Positions 1-6,315 of a stretch of 6,534 nucleotides of DNA are shown here, piece by piece (the stretch's first letter is position 1; every line of letters starts with the position of its first letter). The stretch is from assembly GCA_037441725.1 (NCBI GenBank), contig JBBIRT010000161.1, forward strand, positions 1 through 6,534. The letters are read 5' to 3'. This stretch comes from JBBIRT01 sp037441725 (GTDB taxonomy: Bacteria > Desulfobacterota > BSN033 > UBA1163). The notes beneath the pieces were generated by a model. The model was not told the DNA's origin. It made no database searches and saw nothing but the letters and a program-made list of their open reading frames with translations. Made by a program: the position numbers and the translations under genes.

Positions 1-1
1 T

Positions 2-1354
2 CTTAGGCCCAAAATGGAGGAGGTGGCTAACCATCCTCTCATTCACCTCATGACTCTGAGTGAAGTCGTGGGAGTAGAAGGATTTGTAGGCAATTTTAAG
101 GTCAAGATCAAACAGAACCCCCGTTATGTAGATTCAATAAAATGTAACCGTTGTAAAAAATGTGAAGCGATGTGCCCCATTCAGGTTCCCAATGAATTTG
201 ATGCAGGACTGATCGAAAGAAAAGCCATCTACCTTCCCTCCTCCTATGCGGTGCCCCTCAGCTATCTCATTGATTCGGAAAATTGCCTCTATCTGCAAAA
301 GGGAGAATGTGGAAAATGTCAGCAGGTCTGCCCTGAGAATGCGATCCAGTTTGAAGAGATGGGGATGGAGTTAGACATTGACATTGGGACCATTGTGGTC
401 GCAACAGGATACGATGGGTTTGATCCAAAATCGAAACCTGAGTTTGGCTATGGGCGTTATCAAAATGTCCTGACTGGCCTGGAGCTTGAACGAATCCTCT
501 CTACGAATGGCCCAACCCAAGGGAAGGTTTTGATTGGTGGGAAGATCCCTAAAAAGATCTTTTTTATTCAATGTGTGGGTTCCCGTGATAAAACCGTAGG
601 CCATGAATACTGTTCAAGGGTCTGTTGTATGTATACAGCCAAACAGGCCTCCCTTTTAAAAGACCAGATTCCTGAAGCCCAGATCACCATCTGTTATATT
701 GATGTCCGTGCTTTTACAAAAGGAGGGGAATCCCTTTATGAACAGGTTCAGAAGAAGGGGATCCTTTACCGCAAGGGGATTCCCTCTGAGATCTATCAAA
801 GATCTGGCAAATTGATCATCAAGGCTGAAGATGAGTTCCTTGGAGAACCCTATGAAGAGGAGGCGGATCTGGTCATCCTATCCATAGGGCTTACCCAGAG
901 GAAAGAGGCGGATCACCTAAAGAATCTATTGAAGCTCCCTCAGGGACCTGATCGTTTCTATTTAGAAATCCATCCAAAACTAAAACCCCTCGATACTGCT
1001 ATCGATGGGATTTTTCTCGCAGGAACTTCCCAAGGCCCAAAAGATATCAGTGACACCCTGGCTCAGGCTCATGGAGCAGCCTCTCGAGCCACAACTCCCC
1101 TCTTTGCTAAAAAGGTAAGGATCGAACCGATCATCGCTGTGGTGGATGAGCTGATGTGCGCAGGATGCGGACTCTGCGAGCAAATCTGTGAATATCGAGC
1201 CCTGAAGATGGATCCCTATCGTAAAGTTATGACTGTGAATGCAGCCCTCTGCAAAGGGTGTGGAGCCTGCAATGCAACCTGCCCTTCGAGTGCCATTACC
1301 TTGAGGCATTTTAAAACTGAACAGATCATTGCCCAGATTCGTGAACTGAGTTAA
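2..1354 (+). CDS. hdrA: HdrA-like heterodisulfide reductase subunit A, 5' truncated by window edge
   Basis: This is an iron-sulfur flavoprotein of the HdrA family, the cytoplasmic subunit that bifurcates or confurcates electrons through FAD and feeds ferredoxin. The frame is open to the window edge. The residues before the first Met (codon at 14) read LRPK, matching the family's internal 'PKM.EVA.HP' segment, so that Met is internal. The N-terminal domain and FAD-binding start are missing (full HdrA is about 650 residues). Counting from the Met at 14, the inserted ferredoxin domain has C44, C47, C50, C54 and then C91, C99, C102, C106. A conserved Cys-rich stretch follows (C187 in QCVGSRD; C200, C204, C205 in CSRVCC). 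The flavin-domain end motif FLAGTSQGPKDISDTLAQA spans 334-352. A C-terminal 2x[4Fe-4S] ferredoxin has C382, C385, C388, C392 and C413, C416, C419, C423. No HdrB, HdrC or MvhD follows. The next gene starts 10 bases downstream, so co-transcription is likely. The family call is firm; the electron partner is unknown. Confidence -1.
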   Translation, partial: LRPKMEEVANHPLIHLMTLSEVVGVEGFVGNFKVKIKQNPRYVDSIKCNRCKKCEAMCPIQVPNEFDAGLIERKAIYLPSSYAVPLSYLIDSENCLYLQKGECGKCQQVCPENAIQFEEMGMELDIDIGTIVVATGYDGFDPKSKPEFGYGRYQNVLTGLELERILSTNGPTQGKVLIGGKIPKKIFFIQCVGSRDKTVGHEYCSRVCCMYTAKQASLLKDQIPEAQITICYIDVRAFTKGGESLYEQVQKKGILYRKGIPSEIYQRSGKLIIKAEDEFLGEPYEEEADLVILSIGLTQRKEADHLKNLLKLPQGPDRFYLEIHPKLKPLDTAIDGIFLAGTSQGPKDISDTLAQAHGAASRATTPLFAKKVRIEPIIAVVDELMCAGCGLCEQICEYRALKMDPYRKVMTVNAALCKGCGACNATCPSSAITLRHFKTEQIIAQIRELS

Positions 1355-1364
1355 TTAAGAATCG

Positions 1365-1898
1365 ATGGTTTTAATGGAAAAAGGTCTCATCCAGGTTTAT
1401 ACGGGAAATGGCAAAGGCAAGACCACAGCAGCCCTGGGACTTGCCTTAAGGGCAGTAGGCCATGGTTTAAAAGTGATGATGATCCAGTTTATGAAGGGTA
1501 ATCTTCAATATGGAGAATTAGAATCTTCCAAAAAACTTTCTCCTTATCTCACGATTCAACAGGTGGGACGTGAAACCTTTGTCTCAAAGACAAATCCTGA
1601 TCCGATCGATATAAAGTTGGCCCAAGAGGGACTGGCCTTAGCCAAAAAGGCGATTTTCACGGAAGAATACGACATGGTCATCCTCGATGAGATCAATGTT
1701 GCCATTGATTATGGGTTGATCGCCTTGTCAGAGGTTCTTCATCTTCTTGACCATAAGCCTGAGGGAGTGGAACTGATTCTGACCGGAAGAAATGCCAAGC
1801 CAGAGGTGTTAGAAAGATCTGATCTGGTGACCGAAATGGTTGAAAGAAAGCACTATTATAAAAAAGGCATTTCAAATCGGAAGGGGATTGAGGTTTGA
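1365..1898 (+). CDS. cobO: Corrinoid (cob(I)alamin) adenosyltransferase, CobA/CobO/BtuR type
   Basis: It transfers the adenosyl group of ATP to cob(I)alamin (or cobyrinate a,c-diamide), giving the adenosylcobalamin needed by acyl-CoA mutases; it is cytoplasmic. At 177 residues it is slightly shorter than the roughly 190-200 typical of the family. Visible motifs are the P-loop GNGKGKTT (residues 14-21), the Walker B-like ILDEIN (106-111), TGRNAKPEVLERSDLVTEM (140-158), and a C-terminal KHYYKKGI followed by RKGIE. These identify the CobA family and exclude the unrelated PduO and EutT folds. The start is uncertain: ATG at 1365 and ATG at 1374 (MEKGLIQVYTG) are both possible and neither has a clear Shine-Dalgarno. 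The 10-base gap after hdrA suggests translational coupling and leaves no room for a cobalamin riboswitch. With meaB and a carboxyltransferase downstream, the job is probably cofactor supply for a mutase rather than general cobalamin synthesis; that is inference. Confidence -1.
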   Translation: MVLMEKGLIQVYTGNGKGKTTAALGLALRAVGHGLKVMMIQFMKGNLQYGELESSKKLSPYLTIQQVGRETFVSKTNPDPIDIKLAQEGLALAKKAIFTEEYDMVILDEINVAIDYGLIALSEVLHLLDHKPEGVELILTGRNAKPEVLERSDLVTEMVERKHYYKKGISNRKGIEV

Positions 1899-1951
1899 TC
1901 CGAGGCAGCAAACAAATGTTCATCGCTTAACGTCCATGGATTACATAAAAC

Positions 1952-1959
1952 GAGGAGGG
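1952..1959 (+). promoter_or_regulatory. Ribosome binding site of the thiolase-fold gene
   Basis: GAGGAGGG lies 5 bases before the ATG at 1965. It is a strong Shine-Dalgarno and fixes the start. The 66-base gap after the adenosyltransferase (1899-1964) shows no convincing terminator hairpin or promoter, so read-through from upstream is plausible. Confidence -1.
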
Positions 1960-1964
1960 AAAAG

Positions 1965-3359
1965 ATGATCACCTTTAAAGAGGGAAATTTGAGGATTCCA
2001 AAATGGAACCGAAGGGTCTTTGTGGTGGCAGGAGGAACGACCGCATATCGGAAATATTTTCCTGAATATAAACTGGAAGAATTGGTGATGCTCGCATTTA
2101 AAAATCTTTTAGAGGATAATGATTTGAAGATGGACCCTCTCGAAGTGAAGGGATTGATTAACTACGCAGCCTATGGAGAATTTGCTGATCACTTTCAAGA
2201 TCAGCTCCTTTGTGAGGCGAAGGTTCATGATTATTTAGGATTAGATCCCCTCTATAATATGGGAATTAAAACAGGAGGAGCAACAGGAGGATCAGCCGTT
2301 CTTAATGCGGCCATGGCAGTGGCCTCGGGATATGCCAATGTCGCCTTAGCTGCAGGCTGGGAGCGGATGGACGAGGTAGACACGCGAACAGGAAACTTTT
2401 ACATCTCCACGGCTGCCTGCAAGGATTTTGAAACCCGATTGGGTAGGATCTATTCTTCTTACTACGCTCCTATGGCCAACCGCTTTGCCTGGGCCTTCAA
2501 CGTCTCTGAAATCACTCGGGCAAAAATTGCCGTAAAAAACCACCTCTATGCTTATTACTCCCCTTATTCCCAACAGCCTGGGAAATATACCGTAGAGGAT
2601 GTTTTAAATAGCCCCATGTCTGCTTATCCCTTACGATTCCTTGAATGCTGTGCCATGAGTGTCGGTGCAGCCGCCGTTCTGATCTGTGATGAAGAAACTG
2701 CTTTCAAGCTGACAGACCGCCCTTGTGAACTTTTTATCTGTGGCGGAACCCATACCCTTCGGGTGGCTGATCGCCGCCATATGGAAGTCCCACTCCTTCC
2801 CCATGAGACCCCAGATATGTATAAAGACCTCTATTCAAAAGAAGGAGCCCGTTATCCAGGCTTTGAGAGTTTTTTGGCCTCTCGATTTGCTGCCTGGTTG
2901 GTCTATCGAATGGCAGGGATCCAAAACCCCCTTGAGGACTTAGATCTGGTCGAACTCCACGACGCCTTCACCATCAGCGATCTCCAAACTTATGGGGATA
3001 TTGGACTCAGGCCTTATGGCCAGGAGCAGGATTATATTGAGTCAGGAGATGCCTATTATATCAACCCCAATACTGGAAAACCTGGGAAATGCCCCTCCAA
3101 CCTTTCAGGAGGATTGATCGGTACGATGCATGCTGTGGGAGCCACTGGGATCTTCCAGTGTGCAGAGTGTTTATGGCAACTCCAGCAGAAATATGATAAG
3201 TTCCACGGGGATCCTAAGATCTGGAAGAAATGGGGAAAAGAGAAGCCGGCAGATTGGCAAAGCCTACAGATCCCTGAAAAGAGTCGGCAGGCCCTCTGGG
3301 TCTCTCATGCTGGAGTCGGTTCCCATGTGACGGTTGGGATTCTCAGAAAGAGTTGGTAA
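1965..3359 (+). CDS. Thiolase-fold protein (SCP2/archaeal thiolase-like) lacking the nucleophilic Cys
   Basis: 464 residues of the thiolase superfamily, in the branch (SCP2-thiolase, archaeal acetyl-CoA acetyltransferase, Ltp2, BbsB) that usually sits beside a DUF35 gene, as here. The N-terminal block GGATGGSAVLNAAMAVASGY (104-123) aligns with the family's CASGG-AV--A--AVASG, but Gly105 occupies the position of the nucleophilic Cys. The other active-site blocks remain: ELHDAFTISD (330-339, His332) and GGLIGTMHAVGATG (382-395, His389). The C-terminal block SHAGVGSHVTVGI (447-459) has no Cys and resembles the HN-G-GG form of SCP2 thiolases. C228 and C229 lie in the family's ECC-MS-GAAA stretch and are not the nucleophile. 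Fold is near certain. Activity is open: without the Cys, classical thiolysis or Claisen condensation is doubtful, and a retro-aldol type C-C lyase (the Ltp2 precedent) or a degenerate scaffold subunit is possible. The DUF35 gene follows after 31 bases and probably encodes the complex partner. Confidence -1.
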   Translation: MITFKEGNLRIPKWNRRVFVVAGGTTAYRKYFPEYKLEELVMLAFKNLLEDNDLKMDPLEVKGLINYAAYGEFADHFQDQLLCEAKVHDYLGLDPLYNMGIKTGGATGGSAVLNAAMAVASGYANVALAAGWERMDEVDTRTGNFYISTAACKDFETRLGRIYSSYYAPMANRFAWAFNVSEITRAKIAVKNHLYAYYSPYSQQPGKYTVEDVLNSPMSAYPLRFLECCAMSVGAAAVLICDEETAFKLTDRPCELFICGGTHTLRVADRRHMEVPLLPHETPDMYKDLYSKEGARYPGFESFLASRFAAWLVYRMAGIQNPLEDLDLVELHDAFTISDLQTYGDIGLRPYGQEQDYIESGDAYYINPNTGKPGKCPSNLSGGLIGTMHAVGATGIFQCAECLWQLQQKYDKFHGDPKIWKKWGKEKPADWQSLQIPEKSRQALWVSHAGVGSHVTVGILRKSW

Positions 3360-3374
3360 CCTTTGGTTGAATCT

Positions 3375-3382
3375 TAAGGAGG
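3375..3382 (+). promoter_or_regulatory. Ribosome binding site deciding the DUF35 start
   Basis: TAAGGAGG lies 8 bases before the ATG at 3391. It supports that start over the in-frame ATG at 3334, which lies inside the end of the thiolase-fold gene and would add 19 unneeded residues. Confidence -1.
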
Positions 3383-3390
3383 AAAATCCT

Positions 3391-3972
3391 ATGGCAAATC
3401 AGAAACCTTTACAAAAGAAGAAAAGGCCACCTAAGAAAAAATTTCAGATGGGGAAAAAGGCTCAGGAAAAGAAAGAAACGCCGATCAAACTGATCGGTCA
3501 GGTCACTAAGATCCGTCAAACCGACCCAGCCACAGTAATCGAATGGCCACGATCCATCACCCATATCCATACCTATGGGAAGCTCTCTCCTTTTTTTGAA
3601 GGGCTCCGAAAGGGAGAATTGCTAGACACCCACTGTCCGAATGAGAGATGCCCTGAAAACCGGCTCTGGATTCCCCCTCGAGCCCACTGTCCTGACTGCC
3701 ATACGGAAATGGTTTGGAAGACCTTGCCTAACCCTGTGATTGGGAGGATCTACACCTTCACTGAAGTGGTTTATGCCGGAACAGGAGTTGAACTCTCTAC
3801 TCCTTATTGGCAAGTGGATGTAGAGATTCCAGGCCTGGCCACCATTCCAAAGAGTTATCTCCTCTATGGAAAACCCTATATCGGGATGAGAGTCAAGGCA
3901 GAATTCAGGACAAAAAATCCAACCAACACCGTGCTGGATTATTATTGGGTCCCCTATGAAGGGTCACTTTGA
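3391..3972 (+). CDS. DUF35 zinc-ribbon/OB-fold protein, partner of the thiolase-fold protein
   Basis: 193 residues from the start set by the strong upstream Shine-Dalgarno. Three parts are visible. Residues 1-30 form a very basic tail (11 Lys and 1 Arg among residues 5-28, with Pro and Gln), probably disordered. A rubredoxin-like zinc ribbon has C82, C87, C100 and C103 around the family motif PPRAHCPDC (95-103). An OB-fold follows from about 113 to 190 (GRIYTFTEVVYAG, then VDVEIPGLATIP, YGKPYIGMRVKAEF). DUF35 proteins bind thiolase-fold enzymes and help form the active site or the acyl-CoA channel, for example BbsA with BbsB, ChsH2 with Ltp2, and the bridging protein of the archaeal thiolase/HMG-CoA synthase complex. 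Direct adjacency to the thiolase-fold gene supports that role here. Two oddities are the Lys-rich tail and a first zinc knuckle of the form CX4C instead of the usual CX2C. Family call is firm; substrate unknown. Confidence -1.
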   Translation: MANQKPLQKKKRPPKKKFQMGKKAQEKKETPIKLIGQVTKIRQTDPATVIEWPRSITHIHTYGKLSPFFEGLRKGELLDTHCPNERCPENRLWIPPRAHCPDCHTEMVWKTLPNPVIGRIYTFTEVVYAGTGVELSTPYWQVDVEIPGLATIPKSYLLYGKPYIGMRVKAEFRTKNPTNTVLDYYWVPYEGSL

Positions 3973-3993
3973 GGCATCAGGCATGGGGCATAG
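3973..3993 (+). repeat. Three-copy 7-base tandem repeat, GGCATNN
   Basis: Directly after the DUF35 stop codon come GGCATCA, GGCATGG and GGCATAG, three exact-length 7-base units sharing GGCAT. The rest of the 42-base gap is short and contains the next gene's ribosome binding site. It looks like an intergenic microsatellite; no function is evident. Confidence -1.
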
Positions 3994-4004
3994 AGCTCGG
4001 ATTT

Positions 4005-4010
4005 GGAGGT
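4005..4010 (+). promoter_or_regulatory. Ribosome binding site deciding the acyl-CoA dehydrogenase start
   Basis: GGAGGT lies 4 bases before the ATG at 4015. An in-frame TTG at 4003 overlaps this site and would add only MEVS, so ATG at 4015 is preferred. Confidence -1.
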
Positions 4011-4014
4011 TTCA

Positions 4015-5184
4015 ATGGCCCTTGATTTCGATTTGACCGAAGAACAGCAGATGCTTCGAAAGATGGTTCGAAACTTTGCTGAAAAGGAGATTGCACCCAT
4101 TGCCCAGGAGTTAGATGATCAGGAGGAATTCTCCTATCATCTCACTCAAAGGATGGGGGAACTCGGACTTTTTGGACCCTTTGTTCCTGAGAGATATGGA
4201 GGAAGCAACGTTGGCTATATTTCATATATCATTGCCGTTGAAGAGATTGCTCGGATTGATGGTTCTCAAGCCGCTACCCTTGCTGCTGGTAACTCCCTTG
4301 GAATCTCACCCATCTACTATTATGGAAACGAGGGGCAAAAGGAGTACTGGCTTCCTGATCTCTGCGCAGGAAAGGCCCTCTCCTCTTTTGGTCTGACCGA
4401 ACCGAATGCAGGGTCTGATGCAGGGGCTTCCAAAACCACCGCCTCGCTGGAGAGAGGATATTGGGTCATCAATGGTTCGAAAATCTTTATTACGAACTCG
4501 ACCACAGAGATCAGTCGGGTCTGTGTGGTTCAAGCAGTAACCGGAAAGAGAGAGGACGGAAAAAACGAACTTTCCTGTATCCTGGTTCCAAATGGAACCC
4601 CAGGTTTTATTACAAAGACCATGCATGGGAAGATGGTTTGGAGGGCATCGAATACAGGCGAACTCTATTTCACGGATTGTAGAGTTCCTGAAGAGAATCT
4701 TCTGGGTCGTCGGGGTGACGGTTTTCACCAGATGCTGGCCACCCTGGATGGGGGCAGGCTTAGCATTGCCGCCATGGGCTTAGGGGGTGCCCAGGGAGCT
4801 TTTGAGTTAGCCTTCAAATATTCAAGTGAAAGGGAACAATTTGGAAGACCCATTGGCTCCTTTCAAGTGAATGCCTTTAAACTCGCTGACATGGCTACAG
4901 AGATTGAGCTCGGGAGGCTTCTTCTCTATAAGGCCTGTTGGTTATGCGAACAAAATCGACCCTTTTCCAAAGAATCGGCAATGGCAAAGATGTTCTGCTC
5001 TGAGATGTATCATCGGGTGGTGAATCAAGCTGTTCAACTTCATGGAGGTTATGGTCTGATGAAGGAATATGCCATTGAACGTCACTACCGAAACCAGAAA
5101 CTTCTTGATATTGGAGAGGGGACTTCAGAAATTCAAAGGATCGTCATCGCCCGACATCTTGGTGTCCCCGGAAGAGCCCTCTAA
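4015..5184 (+). CDS. Acyl-CoA dehydrogenase (FAD-dependent)
   Basis: It oxidises an acyl-CoA to the 2,3-enoyl-CoA, normally passing electrons to electron-transfer flavoprotein (ETF); it is cytoplasmic. 389 residues is the usual family length. The N-terminal helical domain begins FDLTEEQQMLRKMVRNFAEKE (5-25). The middle beta-domain has the flavin/substrate signature FGLTEPNAGSDAGAS (125-139) and W150/I152 region ending in KIFITNS (156-162). The C-terminal domain has the FAD-contact segment REQFGRPIGSFQ (273-284), the second signature QLHGGYGLMKEYAIERHYRN (341-360) and GEGTSEIQR (367-375), in which Glu368 is at the catalytic-base position of short/medium-chain-type enzymes. All expected catalytic features are intact. 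Substrate cannot be read from sequence; short-chain, branched, benzylsuccinyl- or glutaryl-type acyl-CoAs are all possible. No ETF gene is in the window, so electrons may go to ETF elsewhere or, by inference, towards the HdrA encoded upstream. It sits 42 bases after the DUF35 gene, probably in the same operon. Confidence -1.
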   Translation: MALDFDLTEEQQMLRKMVRNFAEKEIAPIAQELDDQEEFSYHLTQRMGELGLFGPFVPERYGGSNVGYISYIIAVEEIARIDGSQAATLAAGNSLGISPIYYYGNEGQKEYWLPDLCAGKALSSFGLTEPNAGSDAGASKTTASLERGYWVINGSKIFITNSTTEISRVCVVQAVTGKREDGKNELSCILVPNGTPGFITKTMHGKMVWRASNTGELYFTDCRVPEENLLGRRGDGFHQMLATLDGGRLSIAAMGLGGAQGAFELAFKYSSEREQFGRPIGSFQVNAFKLADMATEIELGRLLLYKACWLCEQNRPFSKESAMAKMFCSEMYHRVVNQAVQLHGGYGLMKEYAIERHYRNQKLLDIGEGTSEIQRIVIARHLGVPGRAL

Positions 5185-5227
5185 AATCTTTAAATCTTGA
5201 ATTTTGAATCTTTAATCTTGAATTCTT
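5185..5227 (+). repeat. Imperfect tandem direct repeat, about 22 bases x 2, AT-rich
   Basis: Two head-to-tail copies lie between the dehydrogenase stop and meaB. Copy 1 (5185-5206) begins AATCTTTAAATCTTGAATT. Copy 2 (5207-5227) begins AATCTTTAATCTTGAATT and differs by a one-base A deletion near its middle and at the last bases. It looks like the AT-rich filler repeats seen between genes in many anaerobe genomes. It overlaps the possible promoter described at 5204-5232. Confidence -1.
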
Positions 5228-5232
5228 AAAAT
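5204..5232 (+). promoter_or_regulatory. Possible sigma-70-type promoter for meaB
   Basis: TTGAAT (5204-5209, 4 of 6 matches to TTGACA) is followed after exactly 17 bases by TAAAAT (5227-5232, 5 of 6 matches to TATAAT). Transcription would start near 5239, just ahead of the meaB ribosome binding site. The region is AT-rich and repetitive, so chance matches are likely, and meaB may simply be read through from upstream. Confidence -1.
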
Positions 5233-5245
5233 GTTTTAATCCATT

Positions 5246-5250
5246 GAGGA
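5246..5250 (+). promoter_or_regulatory. Ribosome binding site of meaB
   Basis: GAGGA lies 4 bases before the ATG at 5255 and supports that start; the protein begins MSLAKRILEGD, as expected for MeaB-family N-termini. Confidence -1.
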
Positions 5251-5254
5251 AATC

Positions 5255-6202
5255 ATGAGTCTGGCTAAAAGAATCCTTGAGGGAGATATTCGGGCTGCCT
5301 CCAGGTTGATGCGAGATATCGATGATCATCTCCCCCAAGCCCTCGAAACCTTGAAGGAACTCTATCCCAGGACTGGAAGGGCTTATATTATTGGAATCAC
5401 TGGGCCTCCGGGGTCTGGAAAATCCACTATCGTGGACAAGATGGTAGAAATCTTCCGCAAAGAGGGAAAAACGGTTGGGATTATTGCGGTGGATCCAAGC
5501 AGCCCATTTACAGGCGGAGCCATCTTGGGGGATCGAATTCGAATGCAGCGCCACGCAACGGATGAAGGTGTATTCATTCGTTCTTTGGCCACCCGAGGAT
5601 GTCTCGGTGGTCTCACCCGTTCCACACAAAATATTATCCATGTGATGGATGCAATGGGGAAAGACATCATTCTGGTTGAAACCGTAGGGGTGGGTCAAGA
5701 TGAAGTAGAAATTGTTAACACCGCTCACACTTCTATGGTCATCTTCGTTCCAGGGTTAGGCGATGATGTCCAAGCCATCAAGGCTGGAATCATTGAAATT
5801 GGGGATATCTTTGTCATCAATAAATGTGACCGGGAGGGTGCAGACAAGGTCGAAAGGGATCTCCGTATGGCCCTTGAAATGGGGCGAAAACGAGAAGATG
5901 GCTGGGACCCTCCTATTTATAAAACAGAGGCTATCTTTGGAAAGGGAATTTTTGAACTGGTTTATGGGGTTTATCGACATCGAGAGGCCTTAGAGCAGAG
6001 CAAGGGATTAGAGAAAAAGTTAAGAGAAAAGGCAAAAGCCACCTTTTTAGAGATCCTCAAAGGGGAGCTCGTGGACCATTTGATCCAAAAAATGGAAAAG
6101 CATGGGAGTTGGAATAAACTCCTGGATGATTTAATGGCTCGTCAAATCGATCCTTATTCAGCAGCTGAGAAAATAATGCATGAGGAACTCGGTTTAAAAT
6201 AA
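5255..6202 (+). CDS. meaB: MeaB/ArgK-family GTPase, chaperone of B12-dependent acyl-CoA mutase
   Basis: A SIMIBI-class G protein (G3E family) that uses GTP to gate adenosylcobalamin loading into methylmalonyl-CoA mutase or relatives and to protect the mutase from inactivation. 315 residues, close to the roughly 330 of characterised homologues. In order: N-terminal helices (1-40; RILEGDIRAASRLMRDID), Walker A GPPGSGKST (50-58), the switch I/Mg region DPSSPFTGGAILGDRIRM (80-97), RSLATRGCLGGL (109-120), the G3/switch II motif ETVGVGQDE (142-150), the guanine-specificity motif NKCD (189-192), and a helical C-terminal arm that mediates dimerisation. Older annotation of this family as 'LAO/AO transport ATPase' is misleading. 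It is stand-alone, not fused to a mutase as in IcmF. No mutase subunit is in the window, but the adenosyltransferase upstream and the carboxyltransferase downstream make a (methyl)malonyl-CoA-type mutase nearby very likely. All GTPase motifs are intact. Confidence -1.
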   Translation: MSLAKRILEGDIRAASRLMRDIDDHLPQALETLKELYPRTGRAYIIGITGPPGSGKSTIVDKMVEIFRKEGKTVGIIAVDPSSPFTGGAILGDRIRMQRHATDEGVFIRSLATRGCLGGLTRSTQNIIHVMDAMGKDIILVETVGVGQDEVEIVNTAHTSMVIFVPGLGDDVQAIKAGIIEIGDIFVINKCDREGADKVERDLRMALEMGRKREDGWDPPIYKTEAIFGKGIFELVYGVYRHREALEQSKGLEKKLREKAKATFLEILKGELVDHLIQKMEKHGSWNKLLDDLMARQIDPYSAAEKIMHEELGLK

Positions 6203-6315
6203 CGGTCCACTGGCTGTTCGCTCTGAGCCTGCAGAAGGATGAATGGCTGATGACAATACAATCTCTATGGGGAAGCTGAAGTCTCAGAATCTGAACTGTT
6301 ATGGGGGAATTTTTT
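6203..6315 (+). other. 113-base gap with no recognisable gene or terminator
   Basis: This is the longest gap in the window. It has no convincing Rho-independent terminator: the best stem is GGCT/AGCC at 6212-6229, with no T-run after it. I saw no promoter pair with good spacing and no structured RNA I recognise. Its end carries the GGGGGA at 6302-6307 that can serve as the next gene's ribosome binding site. Confidence -1.

Noticed and set aside
14..16. ATG at 14 as the true start of the HdrA-like gene
   Set aside because: The frame stays open upstream to the window edge, the preceding residues match the HdrA interior, and the protein would lack the FAD-binding N-terminal part.
980..1309. A 109-codon open frame on the - strand opposite the HdrA C-terminus
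   Set aside because: It is antisense to the conserved ferredoxin cysteines and resembles no protein I know.
1355..1364. A cobalamin riboswitch ahead of the adenosyltransferase
   Set aside because: Only 10 bases separate it from the HdrA stop, far too short for a riboswitch, and no B12-box-like sequence was seen.
1899..1964. A promoter or terminator between the adenosyltransferase and thiolase-fold genes
   Set aside because: I found no -35/-10 pair with proper spacing and no stable hairpin with a T-run; only the ribosome binding site is supported.
4306..4728. A 140-codon open frame on the - strand inside the acyl-CoA dehydrogenase
   Set aside because: It is fully antisense to a well-conserved gene and its translation is Cys/Pro-rich without family features.
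5144..5728. A 194-codon open frame on the - strand across the dehydrogenase end and meaB
   Set aside because: It lies opposite the motif-rich N-terminal half of meaB, its translation shows no recognisable domain, and it has no clear ribosome binding site; it is a shadow of codon bias.
6302..6315. A G-run followed by a T-run that looks like a terminator tail
   Set aside because: No inverted repeat precedes the T-run, and it lies immediately before a start codon where the G-run serves as a ribosome binding site.
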